64,000 bases of DNA. It comes from M3007 sp964392655. Lineage in GTDB: Bacteria; Bacteroidota; Bacteroidia; Chitinophagales; Saprospiraceae. Positions 43,957-53,210 of the stretch are shown piece by piece (the first letter of the stretch is position 1; each line of letters starts with the position of its first letter). The stretch is taken from contig CAYMQY010000001.1 in the NCBI GenBank assembly GCA_964392655.1, positions 1-64,000 on the forward strand, written 5' to 3'. The notes beneath the pieces were generated by a model. The model saw only the letters and a list, made by a program, of their open reading frames with translations. It was not told the DNA's origin and did not search any database. Made by a program: the position numbers and the translations under genes.

Positions 43957-46082
43957 GAGATCAACTCGGGGATAAACTGCCGAATATTGCCTTGGTGGGA
44001 AATCCCAACAGCGGGAAGTCCACTATCTTCAATCAATTGACGGGATTGCGTCAGAAGACCGGAAACTTTCCGGGTATCACAGTAGATGTAAAAGAAGGAC
44101 GCTTTCACTTACCCAATGGGCAGGAAGCGATACTAACCGACTTGCCGGGTACCTATAGTCTGTACCCAACGGCATCCGATGAAAAAATTGTAGCAACTGT
44201 ACTCTGCAACCCGGAAGACGCGCATTACCCCGATGCAGTCGTGTACGTAGCCGACGCCACTCATTTAGAAAAGCACCTGCTTTTACTTACCCAGCTCTTG
44301 GATCTCAACTTCCCGGTTGTGCTTGCACTCAATATGTCGGATACTGCTGCCCAAATCGGTATCAAGGTACATGCAGCAAAACTGGCCGAACGCCTTGGGA
44401 TACCTGTGCTAATGGTGAGCGGGCGTACAGGAGAGAATATACCCAGGCTACTGGGTGAAATCGAAAAATTGATTCACACCCCGCTATCCAAACGAAAGGG
44501 TTTTTACTCGTTCTCAGAGACAGAAAAACAAATAGCCGAAGCAGTATGTCTGAACCTGAACATATCCAGTCCCTACGCTGCTCTTTTAATAGCCCACCAT
44601 CATACCTGGCTTCCTTTTCTGACTTCGCAACAATCCAGTACTATATCAACTATCGTTCAAAACAAAGGGTTTTCGTCATTGAAAAACCAGGTGGACGAGA
44701 CATTGGAGCGATACGACCGGTTTACGCCGATCGTGCAAGACAGCGTACAACGCCCGCCTCAGTTTCCGAGTACGCCAACCGATCGAATTGATGAAGTGGT
44801 AACGCATAGGTGGTTTGGCCCATTCATATTTTTTGCAGTCATGCTTCTTGTTTTTCAGTCTATTTATGACTGGAGTACCATACCAATGGATTTAATCGAA
44901 TCTTTTTTCTCCAACCTGAACGTCGGTTTAAAAGACAACCTGCCTGTACACTGGACCACCGATTTGTTGACTGATGGTGTGTTGGCAGGATTGAGCGGCA
45001 TTCTGGTATTTGTGCCTCAAATTGCCATCCTGTTTTTTTTAGTTACCCTTTTGGAAGAAGTCGGCTACATGGCCCGTGTTGTTTTTATGTTTGACAAAAC
45101 AATGCGGCGATTCGGAATGAACGGAAGAAGTGTAGTGGCCCTTATCAGCGGCGGGGCCTGTGCCGTTCCGGCCATTATGAGTAGCCGTACCATTGGAAAC
45201 TGGAAGGAACGGCTCATTACAGTCATGGTGACGCCCTTTATCAGTTGCAGCGCACGACTGCCGGTTTATGCCGTGTTGATTGGCCTGGCTGTTCCGGCAA
45301 AAAAGGTGTTCTGGATTTTCACGTGGCAAAGCCTGACCTTCGGAAGTATGTATGCACTTGGTGTGGTAGCAGCGCTTGGCTCTGGTTATGCGATGAAAAA
45401 AATACTGCGCACACACGAAGCCTCCTATCTAGCCATTGAGTTACCGGTCTATAGAGTTCCACATTGGAAAAACTTGTGGCTGAACGTCTTGGAAAAAGTG
45501 TCGGCTTTCGTAATCGGTGCCGGAAAAATAATTCTCATTATTTCCGTCGTGCTTTGGGCATTAGCCAGTTTTGGGCCGGGTACTGCAATGGAACAAGCCG
45601 CGGCTTCAGCCCATTCAACAGCTTCTTTACAAGAACTCGACAGTGCAGCGACCGATGACTTGGTGGCAGCCTACAAATTAGAAGCGTCCTACGCCGGTTA
45701 CCTGGGAAAAGTAATCGAACCGGCTATTCGTCCTTTGGGCTACGACTGGAAAATTGGTATTGCAATAATCGCCTCATTTGCGGCACGGGAAGTATTCGTG
45801 GGTACCATGTCCACCATATACAGTATTGGTAGTGCCGAAGACGATGTTTTGCTGCGCGAAAAAATGCGCTCGGCCACATTCGACGATTCCGGCCTCCCGA
45901 TCTACACGCTTGCCACAGCACTTTCGTTATTAGTATTTTACGCCTTGGCCATGCAGTGCATGAGTACGCTCGCAGTGGTTAAACGCGAGACCGGAAGTTG
46001 GAAGTGGCCTTTAATTCAGTTTAGTTTTATGAGTACCTTGGCATACATGCTGGCATGGATTGTTTACAATTTGTTCATTTGA
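43953..46082 (+). CDS. feoB: ferrous iron transporter B
   Basis: A 709-residue inner-membrane Fe(II) permease with an N-terminal GTPase. G1 GNPNSGKST, G3 DLPGTYSL, G4 as LNMSD and G5-like SGRTGEN are visible in the first 165 residues. The gate domains follow (FVPQIAILFFLVTLLEEVGY with RMGMxGRSV-like RRFGMNGRSVVALISG; SCSARLPVYAVLIG). Two conserved cysteines (GGACAVP, SCSARLP) lie in the channel region. Length is normal. Confidence 0.96.
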   Translation: MRDQLGDKLPNIALVGNPNSGKSTIFNQLTGLRQKTGNFPGITVDVKEGRFHLPNGQEAILTDLPGTYSLYPTASDEKIVATVLCNPEDAHYPDAVVYVADATHLEKHLLLLTQLLDLNFPVVLALNMSDTAAQIGIKVHAAKLAERLGIPVLMVSGRTGENIPRLLGEIEKLIHTPLSKRKGFYSFSETEKQIAEAVCLNLNISSPYAALLIAHHHTWLPFLTSQQSSTISTIVQNKGFSSLKNQVDETLERYDRFTPIVQDSVQRPPQFPSTPTDRIDEVVTHRWFGPFIFFAVMLLVFQSIYDWSTIPMDLIESFFSNLNVGLKDNLPVHWTTDLLTDGVLAGLSGILVFVPQIAILFFLVTLLEEVGYMARVVFMFDKTMRRFGMNGRSVVALISGGACAVPAIMSSRTIGNWKERLITVMVTPFISCSARLPVYAVLIGLAVPAKKVFWIFTWQSLTFGSMYALGVVAALGSGYAMKKILRTHEASYLAIELPVYRVPHWKNLWLNVLEKVSAFVIGAGKIILIISVVLWALASFGPGTAMEQAAASAHSTASLQELDSAATDDLVAAYKLEASYAGYLGKVIEPAIRPLGYDWKIGIAIIASFAAREVFVGTMSTIYSIGSAEDDVLLREKMRSATFDDSGLPIYTLATALSLLVFYALAMQCMSTLAVVKRETGSWKWPLIQFSFMSTLAYMLAWIVYNLFI

Positions 46083-46464
46083 GGAAAAAGCCGTGGAAAA
46101 CTTTTCAGTAAAACAGTAGATTTCCACAAACGGAATCAAGTTTTGAAGGGGAGCGGGAAATTAAACGCTCTCCTGTGCAGAACCCGCGTGCCGGCCAACG
46201 GAAATTCACACCCGGTCCTTATGTGAAACGACTAATAGCATCCGGAGAATAATTCCCCACATACATGTGAATAGTGCTCCAACAAGTTGAACAAGAACAG
46301 CATGCAGCATCAAATTTGTGTGCATAACCCGCATAAAAGTATTAATCAAAAAATAGATGTGAGCAGTTATGGGGTTTTCCACAAATTAACACCGCTGATG
46401 ATGAGGGGTGATTTTTAAATTTTAAAAATTTTAAATTAACTATTAATAATAAGGATGTGGAAAA
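46081..46464. other. oriC: candidate replication origin (oriC)
   Basis: Non-coding stretch between feoB and ctaA with clustered DnaA-box-like sites: TTTTCCACA at 46375-46383 (plus) and 46456-46464 (minus), and weaker forms at 46092-46100 (TTTTCCACG, minus), 46120-46128 (ATTTCCACA) and 46253-46261 (TTCCCCACA). Between the two best sites lies a very AT-rich tract, 46410-46452, suitable as an unwinding element. A perfect TTATCCACA follows at 47637-47645. Two parS-like palindromes within 3.6 kb support an origin neighbourhood. dnaA is not in the window, and GC skew could not be computed. Confidence 0.5.
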
Positions 46465-46524
46465 CCCCCGAGTCAAAAGCAGGTATCGCCTGTTTTAAGG
46501 CTTTTCACATCCCTTTGTATTATC

Positions 46525-47613
46525 ATGTCCATGTTGTCATTTACCGAACAAACAAAAATCCCTCGCGCTGTAAAAATTTGGCTTACTGCGGGACTTGTCA
46601 TGATTTTCTTGCAAATCATCATTGGCGGGGTCACTCGCCTGACTGGTAGTGGGCTGAGTATTACCCGCTGGGAAATTGTGACCGGTTCTGTGCCGCCCCT
46701 GACCGATGCTGACTGGCAAGAAGCCTTCGATTTGTACAAGGCTACACCGCAGTATGCCAAGATCAATGAGGGTATGTCCATGGAAGCGTTCAAATTCATC
46801 TACTTTTGGGAATACTTTCACCGGGTATGGGCACGCCTGATGTTTTTTGTTTTTATCATTCCATTTGGATGGTTTTTGTGGCGCGGTATGTTTTCAAAAC
46901 GGATGGTTCCTCAATTGCTAACAGTAATGTTTCTGGCCGGCCTTGAAGGTTTCTTTGGCTGGATCATGGTTGCCAGCGGACTCATCAAACGCCCTTGGGT
47001 AAATGCATACAACCTTACCCTTCACCTGTGTATGGCTTTGATAATTTTTGGCTACTTGCTTTGGATAACGTTCTCGGCATATCAACCCACAGTACGTGTT
47101 TTCCACAATCGAGTGTTGAAACAATTTTCGCTGGCACTGCTTGGAGTCGCATTTATTCAAATTGCCCTCGGCGCACTAATGTCTGGAACCAAAGCCGGCC
47201 TTTTTATCCCGACCTGGCCAGATATGCATGGTGCTTATATGCCTCAACTTTTGTGGGACTCAAACCATTGGACCATGGATAGTTTTGTGCACTATGACTC
47301 TAATCCGTTTATGCCAACTCTCATTCAATTTTTGCATAGAAATGTGGCTTATGTTTTAACAATTATGTGTTTATACTTTTATTTTAAAACTAATAAATTA
47401 TCCCTTTCGGCCATATTTCTAAAAGCAAATCGTTTGCTGCTTGGGATGCTGGCTCTTCAAGTCGTATTGGGTGTGCTCACTTTGGTCAATTGTAAATCCA
47501 CAATTCCTGTTGTTCTGGGGGTTCTTCACCAGGCAGGAGCAGTCCTTTTGTTTGGAACAATCGTTTTTGTAGTTTACCAAACCTTTGCAGGGAGGACCGT
47601 AGCAGAGGGATAG
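46525..47613 (+). CDS. ctaA: heme A synthase (COX15/CtaA)
   Basis: Oxidises the C8 methyl of heme O to the formyl group of heme A for cytochrome oxidase. A 362-residue membrane protein with about eight helices. Family motifs: GGVTRLTGSGLSITRWEIV, FIYFWEYFHRVWARLMF (His ligand), LHLCMALIIFGYLLW, FLHRNVAYVLT and LHQAGAVLLFGT (His ligands). The C-terminal third is more AT-rich than the neighbouring genes. Monocistronic, between the candidate origin and a perfect DnaA box at 47637. Confidence 0.92.
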   Translation: MSMLSFTEQTKIPRAVKIWLTAGLVMIFLQIIIGGVTRLTGSGLSITRWEIVTGSVPPLTDADWQEAFDLYKATPQYAKINEGMSMEAFKFIYFWEYFHRVWARLMFFVFIIPFGWFLWRGMFSKRMVPQLLTVMFLAGLEGFFGWIMVASGLIKRPWVNAYNLTLHLCMALIIFGYLLWITFSAYQPTVRVFHNRVLKQFSLALLGVAFIQIALGALMSGTKAGLFIPTWPDMHGAYMPQLLWDSNHWTMDSFVHYDSNPFMPTLIQFLHRNVAYVLTIMCLYFYFKTNKLSLSAIFLKANRLLLGMLALQVVLGVLTLVNCKSTIPVVLGVLHQAGAVLLFGTIVFVVYQTFAGRTVAEG

Positions 47614-47636
47614 ATTTTGTTTGGTTATTAACAAGG

Positions 47637-47645
47637 TTATCCACA
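47637..47645 (+). promoter_or_regulatory. perfect DnaA box
   Basis: TTATCCACA, the exact DnaA consensus, in the spacer after ctaA and 1.2 kb from the AT-rich tract at 46.4 kb. Confidence 0.5.
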
Positions 47646-47796
47646 ATTAATAAGTGTTTTTTTGATTAGATACATGCGAAAGAAATGTGCCAGCAACCTT
47701 AACCTGGAGATTATTTGAAATGAAGAGAGAGGGAGGCAACAATCCGCTATAATCCCTACTTTAGCTCATCATCTTTTGAATACCTACTTCCACGCA

Positions 47797-48591
47797 ATGA
47801 ATGTTCCGGTCTTAGAAGAAAGTGGATTCAAGTATATTGAATCCGGCAAGCAAGGGGGAGAGACTCTGCTCTTGTTGCATGGGCTTTTTGGTGCGCTCAG
47901 TAACTTTGAATCCATTTTCAAACGCTTTTCCGGCGAATACAATGTCGTGATACCAATGCTTCCAATCTACGAAATGCCAATTCTGGAAGTATCGGTAGTT
48001 GGGCTGGTAGATTTTGTCTCAAGGTTTGTTTCATTCAAAAAGTATGATAAAGTGCATCTCTTGGGTAATTCACTTGGTGGACACATTGCGCTGCTATACG
48101 CAATTGCGCATCCTGAGCATGTTGCCTCGATCACTTTGACGGGTAGTTCTGGGTTATTCGAAAGTGCTTTTGGAACCGCTTTCCCCAAAAGAGGCGATTA
48201 CGATTACATTAAAAAGAAAACAGGCGACACGTTCTACGACCCGTCTGTTGCTACCAAGGAACTGGTAGACGAGGTATTCAGCATTGTAAATGATCGGCTA
48301 AAAGGTCTTCGTGTCGTTATGACTGCCAAATCTGCTGTTCGGCATAATCTGGCTGACAAGTTGCATAACATAAAAGCCCCGACACTTTTGGTATGGGGAA
48401 AACAGGATGCTGTAACGCCCCCGTTTGTTGGCGAACAATTCCATGAATTAATTGCCGATTCTCGACTACACTTTTTAGACAAATGTGGCCACGCTCCAAT
48501 GATGGAGAAGCCGGGAGAGTTCAATGATATCCTTGAGGACTTTTTAAAGGAAGTAATTGAAAAGAGAAGACTCACAAAAGTGGAGGCTTAA
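47797..48591 (+). CDS. alpha/beta hydrolase
   Basis: A 264-residue cytoplasmic alpha/beta hydrolase. Triad: nucleophile Ser in LLGNSLGGHIAL, Asp in WGKQDAVTPP, His in KCGHAPMMEKP; oxyanion region LLLLHGLFGALSNF. The ATG at 47797 is preferred over an in-frame TTG at 47776 because a TACTTTAG box lies at 47757-47764, 32 bases upstream of it. Convergent with thrC, 13 bases between stops. Substrate unknown. Confidence 0.87.
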   Translation: MNVPVLEESGFKYIESGKQGGETLLLLHGLFGALSNFESIFKRFSGEYNVVIPMLPIYEMPILEVSVVGLVDFVSRFVSFKKYDKVHLLGNSLGGHIALLYAIAHPEHVASITLTGSSGLFESAFGTAFPKRGDYDYIKKKTGDTFYDPSVATKELVDEVFSIVNDRLKGLRVVMTAKSAVRHNLADKLHNIKAPTLLVWGKQDAVTPPFVGEQFHELIADSRLHFLDKCGHAPMMEKPGEFNDILEDFLKEVIEKRRLTKVEA

Positions 48592-48604
48592 TGCAATTAC
48601 TTTT

Positions 48605-49912
48605 TCATTGCAGATTATCAAGTAGCCAGCTGCGAAAATTGCTATACGATGGATGCATGGGAATAGATACTTTTTCAGCAGAATGAAGTCTCGCTAAAGT
48701 TGAAGGCATGGATATTTCCGTACCCAATATCGTTTCTACTTCCTCCTTGAACTTGGCAAAATGTGCCGTTTCCAGCACTATTCCTAGTGTCTGACTCTTA
48801 ATTATTTCCTGATACTTTTTCCAGGCCAGGTAGCCTACTGCTCCGTGAGGATCAAGAATATAGTTGTGGGTCGTGTAAACGTATTGCATGGCTTCACGAG
48901 TTTGGATGTCATCGAAAGCAAAACCAGATATATGTTTCTGCATCATGTTCCACGTGGAACCATATAGATGTAGCATTCGTGCAAAGTTGGAGGGGTTGCC
49001 GACATCCATTGCATTGGAAATTGTTCGAATACTTGGGCGAGGGATGAATATGCCGGACGATAAATATGCCGGAACTATATCATTTGCGTTGGTAGCGGCA
49101 ATGAAGTGATGCACAGGAAGCCCCATCTTTCGGGCCATCAACCCCGCTGTCAGGTTGCCAAAATTTCCCGAGGGCACTGAAAAAACGATTGGCCTTTTTT
49201 TGTAAGCCACTTGCTTGTAGGCCTCCCAGTAATACATAACCTGGGGAATCAGTCGAGAGATATTAATGCTATTGGCCGAACTGAGACGAGAAAGTTGGCG
49301 CAGTTCGTTATCTAAAAAAGCCTGCTTAACCAACCTTTGGCATTCATCAAAAGTACCCTTTACTTCGATGGCTGAAATATTATGACCCAATGAGGTAAGT
49401 TGTTTTTCCTGTATTGGGCTGACTTGACCAGAAGGGTACAAAATGACGACACGAATTCCCGGCATTTGCAAGAATCCTGCTGCTACCGCTCCACCAGTGT
49501 CTCCGGAAGTTGCTACCAGAATGGTCAGGGGTTGCGTTTCTCCCATATTAAAGTAGGCCATTACTTGCGCCATAAATCGCGCACCAAAATCTTTAAAGGC
49601 TAGGGTGGGGCCGTGAAAAAGTTCGAGAATACCAGTTGAATCATCTAAATGAATAACCGGAGCAGGAAAGTTTATCGCTCCGGTTATAATCCGTTCTAAA
49701 TCCCGAACTGGTATTTCCTCTCCGACAAATGCCCTGGCTATTCCTAAGGCGATTTCCTGAAAGGTCAGATGTTTCAAATGAGTTGAAAATTCTTCAGGCA
49801 TAACCGGTATTTCTACCGGCATAAAAAGCCCGTTATCTGCTGGAAGCCCTTGGAAAATTGCTTCGCGAAGGCTTGTTCTAAGCGCTGGATTATTGGTGCT
49901 GTATAACTGCAT
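48605..49912 (-). CDS. thrC: threonine synthase
   Basis: PLP enzyme converting O-phosphohomoserine to threonine. 435 residues with the N-terminal family start (STNNPALRTSLREAIFQGLP), PLP lysine in GPTLAFKDFGARFMAQ, the phosphate-binding segment VATSGDTGGAVAAGF and SVPSGNFGNLTAGLMARKMG. A parS-like palindrome is embedded in its coding sequence at 48946-48961. No other thr gene is nearby. Confidence 0.95.
   Translation of the reverse strand: MQLYSTNNPALRTSLREAIFQGLPADNGLFMPVEIPVMPEEFSTHLKHLTFQEIALGIARAFVGEEIPVRDLERIITGAINFPAPVIHLDDSTGILELFHGPTLAFKDFGARFMAQVMAYFNMGETQPLTILVATSGDTGGAVAAGFLQMPGIRVVILYPSGQVSPIQEKQLTSLGHNISAIEVKGTFDECQRLVKQAFLDNELRQLSRLSSANSINISRLIPQVMYYWEAYKQVAYKKRPIVFSVPSGNFGNLTAGLMARKMGLPVHHFIAATNANDIVPAYLSSGIFIPRPSIRTISNAMDVGNPSNFARMLHLYGSTWNMMQKHISGFAFDDIQTREAMQYVYTTHNYILDPHGAVGYLAWKKYQEIIKSQTLGIVLETAHFAKFKEEVETILGTEISMPSTLARLHSAEKVSIPMHPSYSNFRSWLLDNLQ
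48946..48961. promoter_or_regulatory. parS: parS-like ParB binding site inside thrC
   Basis: TGTTCCACGTGGAACC matches the parS form known from pseudomonads exactly and differs from the general TGTTTCACGTGAAACA consensus by few bases. It is palindromic over 14 bases and lies 2.5 kb from the candidate oriC. Confidence 0.7.
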
Positions 49913-49965
49913 GTGAGTTGTTGTCGTGGTATGGAATGTGGAACAATACTATTATTGGCGGCCAA

Positions 49966-49981
49966 TGTTCCATGTGGAACA
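49966..49981. promoter_or_regulatory. parS: second parS-like site upstream of thrC
   Basis: TGTTCCATGTGGAACA, one base different from a perfect palindromic parS (CATGTG for CACGTG at the centre). It sits in the spacer between thrC and the PD40/OmpA gene, 1 kb from the first site. A further half-site (ATGTGGAACA) is at 49936. Confidence 0.6.
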
Positions 49982-49987
49982 TTACTG

Positions 49988-51607
49988 TTAGATTTTGGTA
50001 ATGCGAATTTCTACGCGGCGGTTTAGGGCGCGTTGCTCTTCTGTAGTATTTGTACTCACGGGGTACTTCGGGCCATGTCCCTCAGTGGTAATTCGGTACG
50101 ACGCAATGCCTTTCCCAATCAGGAATTCGCGGATAGCTAACGCCCGTTTTTCAGATAATAAAAGCAAGTCCTCTGCTTTGCCGACATTATCCGTGTGCCC
50201 TTCAATACGAATCTCCAGTCCCGGATTATCTGACAGTATACGGGCTAAGCGATCCAGTTCAGAGTGAGATTTTTCCAAAATGATCGCTGTAGATTGCTGA
50301 AAATAAATTGTCCGCAGTTCAATTTTATCATTCACTTCCAATGGATTCATCCAAAGGTCTACTTGATAGTAGTCCTGAAAAAAATAGTAATCCTGTCGAA
50401 AAATGACTTCTTCTGTTTGCCCTGTGAATGCTCCTTTCTCGGGGGTGAGGAAGAAGCGGACGCCTTTAGGGATTTTGAGCGTGAAAAATCCATCTGTAGA
50501 AGTCAGTGTGTTTTCCGGTGTATTGGCTGCTCCATAACGGATCGTTGCATCCGGCATCAGTTCATGGGTCTTTCGGTTAAACACGCGTCCTCGAATGGTA
50601 AATTCTGTGGGTTGTGGAGGGGCAATGCGCACGCGAAAAATGTCGCTGTTTCCATCCCGGGTGGAAGTGAAATACAGATAACCGGAGGTCATGTTGAAAT
50701 ACGGCTGACTTTCATCATCTCGGGAGTTTATCGGCTCTACAAGCCGTTGCGGCTCACTCCAGTTTTTCCAGGTGTCGTCGAGGCGTTTGCACATAAAGAT
50801 GTCATTGCCTCCCGAACTTTCCCAGCGGTTGGAGGAGAAAAAAAGCGTCAGATTATCTTCCGAAAGGAATGGGGTAGTTTCCCGTTTTTCAGAATTCACG
50901 GTACGGCCCAGGTGCTGAGGAGCGCTCCATTTATTGTTGCCGATGTTGAAACAAACGAACAAGTCCATGTCCCGGGAGTCGTGCCGAACTGCTGACAGAA
51001 TTAATACCTGACCATCGAAACTCATGGTCAGGTTTACATCGGAGGTGATGGTATAGTACTCGGCGATTTCGACTGCTACAGGGAAGGTCCACACACTGTC
51101 TACCCGTCGGATAAGAGAAAACCCTTTTGTCATGTCTCCTTTTTCCGAAAACTGGTTGATGCAGTAGAACGCGTTTGGATCGGGCGTGATACAGGTGATG
51201 CTGTTAGGCAAGGCATTGTTGAGCGGTTCAGCCGGATGCTCCAGATAATAGAAATTCGCTGCAGTGTCGCTTTCTGCAATCCATACATCCTGATTGAATG
51301 GTGAAGTGGCAGGATTGAGCACCGGTTTGCCTGCCAGTTCGGAATAGGCCGTACGCAAGATGCGTTCGTACTTTTCCGGCGGATACTTTTTGTGCAAATC
51401 TACACTGTCGAGAAACAGGTACCGGTTAAATTCAGGGTAGGCCACCCGGGTAAAATACAACGTGTTGCCGTCGCGGCTGGGCACGGGTGTGATTTCGTCA
51501 TAAGACGAGTTAATAAACTCCGGCAATTTTTCGAGTTGGAACAGAACCTCGTTTTGGGCGGGAACGATCAGCGGGAATAATACTAAAAATACAAACAGGT
51601 ACTTCAT
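49988..51607 (-). CDS. PD40/OmpA-family envelope protein
   Basis: A 539-residue periplasmic protein. Signal peptide MKYLFVFLVLFPLIVPA, then PD40 beta-propeller repeats (about 30-350; LTLFFSSNRWESSGGNDIFM, YLYFTSTRDGNSDIFRV), a carboxypeptidase-regulatory-like domain (GRVFNRKTHELMPDATIRYG) and an OmpA domain (about 425-539; IRIEGHTDNVGKAEDLLLLS, NRRVEIRI). Same architecture as the protein at 2454-5258 but without the TPR part or the long OmpA insertion. ATG at 51607 begins the signal 24 bases after a TATCTTTG box. Confidence 0.9.
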   Translation of the reverse strand: MKYLFVFLVLFPLIVPAQNEVLFQLEKLPEFINSSYDEITPVPSRDGNTLYFTRVAYPEFNRYLFLDSVDLHKKYPPEKYERILRTAYSELAGKPVLNPATSPFNQDVWIAESDTAANFYYLEHPAEPLNNALPNSITCITPDPNAFYCINQFSEKGDMTKGFSLIRRVDSVWTFPVAVEIAEYYTITSDVNLTMSFDGQVLILSAVRHDSRDMDLFVCFNIGNNKWSAPQHLGRTVNSEKRETTPFLSEDNLTLFFSSNRWESSGGNDIFMCKRLDDTWKNWSEPQRLVEPINSRDDESQPYFNMTSGYLYFTSTRDGNSDIFRVRIAPPQPTEFTIRGRVFNRKTHELMPDATIRYGAANTPENTLTSTDGFFTLKIPKGVRFFLTPEKGAFTGQTEEVIFRQDYYFFQDYYQVDLWMNPLEVNDKIELRTIYFQQSTAIILEKSHSELDRLARILSDNPGLEIRIEGHTDNVGKAEDLLLLSEKRALAIREFLIGKGIASYRITTEGHGPKYPVSTNTTEEQRALNRRVEIRITKI

Positions 51608-51630
51608 GGGTGGGTGGGAGTAGTAGGTAA

Positions 51631-51659
51631 CAAAGATAGGCCGACAAGCACCGGGCCAA
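51631..51659 (-). promoter_or_regulatory. -33/-7 promoter of the PD40/OmpA gene
   Basis: On the minus strand a TTG of a T6G run is followed by about 18 bases and TATCTTTG (51631-51638), a full match to the -7 consensus. It lies between the recA stop and the gene it serves. Confidence 0.58.
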
Positions 51660-51708
51660 AAAACGCGAGCCGACAAATCTTTGTTACCTACCCCACCGGA
51701 ATCTGTTT

Positions 51709-52782
51709 TCAATAATCATCTTCTTCAATGCCGTTATCTCCGGCGATCACCGGGGCGGCGGAAGCAGAACGGGCAGGCGAACCGGATGCCACTTTTTCCT
51801 TGATTTTTTGCTCAATCTCTGCAGCCATTTCCGGATTGTCCTGCAAAAATTGTTTGGCGGCATCGCGACCCTGAGCAATTTTAGCACCTTCATAGCTGTA
51901 CCAGGCGCCGCTTTTTTGAATGATGTCGAGATCGGCGCCTAGGTCAATTATTTCGCCGACTTTGGAAATCCCCTGCCCGAAAACGATGTCGAACGAAGCC
52001 ACCCGGAACGGTGGAGAGAGTTTGTTTTTCACCACTTTTACTTTTACCTGATTGCCCACCACGTTGCCGTCTTTGTCTTTCATGGCAGCCCCGCTCTTAC
52101 GAATATCGAGGCGAATGGAAGCATAAAATTTTAGTGCATTGCCGCCGGTGGTTGTTTCCGGGTTGCCGAACATCACGCCAATCTTTTCACGCAATTGATT
52201 GATGAAAATACAGCAACAACCCGTGCGGCCAATTGCTGCAGTGAGTTTACGCATAGCCTGACTCATCAGACGGGCTTGCAAACCCATCTTGGAGTCGCCC
52301 ATTTCACCTTCGATTTCCGAGCGTGGAACAAGCGCAGCCACTGAGTCCACCACAACAATATCTACGGCGCCGGAACGGATGAGGTTTTCCGCAATCTCCA
52401 GTGCCTGTTCTCCATTGTCTGGCTGACTGATGAGCAAGTCGTTTACATTTACGCCGAGATGTTCGGCGTAAAAACGATCAAAAGCGTGCTCGGCGTCAAT
52501 GATGGCCGCAATGCCGCCTTTTTTCTGGCATTCAGCAACAGCATGGATAGCAAGGGTGGTTTTACCGGAAGATTCTGGCCCGTAAATTTCGATAATCCGA
52601 CCTTTGGGATAACCATAACAGCCAAGAGCAATATCCAGACCTAAAGAACCGGAAGGAATTACTTCCACTTCCACGGCCTGCTTGTCGCCAAGGCGCATGA
52701 TTGTGCCCTTGCCGTAAGTTTTGTCGAGGCGGTCAATTGTCGCCTGCAAGGTTTTGAGTTTGTTGTCTTTTTCCGTTGACAT
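51709..52782 (-). CDS. recA: recombinase RecA
   Basis: DNA strand-exchange ATPase for recombination and SOS induction. 357 residues. Walker A GPESSGKTTLAIHAV, Walker B-like VDIVVVDSVAAL, L1 loop MGLQARLMSQAMRKLT, and the L2 region NQLREKIGVMFGNPETTTGG. The C-terminus is acidic (DNGIEEDDY). A TATTTTTG promoter box lies 29 bases upstream. Confidence 0.97.
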   Translation of the reverse strand: MSTEKDNKLKTLQATIDRLDKTYGKGTIMRLGDKQAVEVEVIPSGSLGLDIALGCYGYPKGRIIEIYGPESSGKTTLAIHAVAECQKKGGIAAIIDAEHAFDRFYAEHLGVNVNDLLISQPDNGEQALEIAENLIRSGAVDIVVVDSVAALVPRSEIEGEMGDSKMGLQARLMSQAMRKLTAAIGRTGCCCIFINQLREKIGVMFGNPETTTGGNALKFYASIRLDIRKSGAAMKDKDGNVVGNQVKVKVVKNKLSPPFRVASFDIVFGQGISKVGEIIDLGADLDIIQKSGAWYSYEGAKIAQGRDAAKQFLQDNPEMAAEIEQKIKEKVASGSPARSASAAPVIAGDNGIEEDDY

Positions 52783-52810
52783 AAGCTGCGTTGTTTATTG
52801 AAAGTGGCGA

Positions 52811-52818
52811 CAAAAATA
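52811..52818 (-). promoter_or_regulatory. -7 promoter box of recA
   Basis: The minus strand reads TATTTTTG, a full match to TAnnTTTG, 29 bases before the ATG at 52782. No LexA-type site was recognised. Confidence 0.52.
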
Positions 52819-53210
52819 AACAAAATGTTTTTGTGTGTATATCTGACGATATATTTTTTTAAACTCAATTTGTCCCCTAACTAGTTGATTTAATTGAAAA
52901 ACAAAGGATTAGTTCATCCAGATGCCCAAATAAATCTTGAAAAAAACATCTAAAAATGTTGCCGAAACATATCCTGGCTCTTCGGGAACACGTGAAAATG
53001 TTGGGTTAGTCGAGTATAAAACTAATTTTTTTGTTTCAAAAAAAACGCTGTTCCAAATTCTGCTAAACCGTTTTTTGCCCCGTGGTGCTGTAGATGAACA
53101 TCTCGGCAAATCCAGGGTTTTACTGCGAATTTGGTGTAGCATAGACAACTTTGACGAAGTTTGCACCCTGTGAAATTGAAATACACAAAACACTTCAACG
53201 GCCCGACGAA
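52819..53210. other. intergenic region between recA and the HMG-CoA reductase gene
   Basis: Divergent spacer, more AT-rich than the flanks. A TTG-initiated frame at 52937-53173 has no family resemblance and is not called. Nothing else recognised; the promoter of the plus-strand gene should lie near its right end. Confidence 0.35.

Noticed and set aside
52986..53000. CACGTG-containing sites at 52990 and 42886 as further parS sites
   Set aside because: The flanks do not form the GTTCC/GGAAC palindrome; several mismatches to the parS form.
52937..53173. Plus-strand frame starting with TTG before the HMG-CoA reductase gene
   Set aside because: No ATG, no family similarity, and it overlaps the likely promoter region of the reductase gene.
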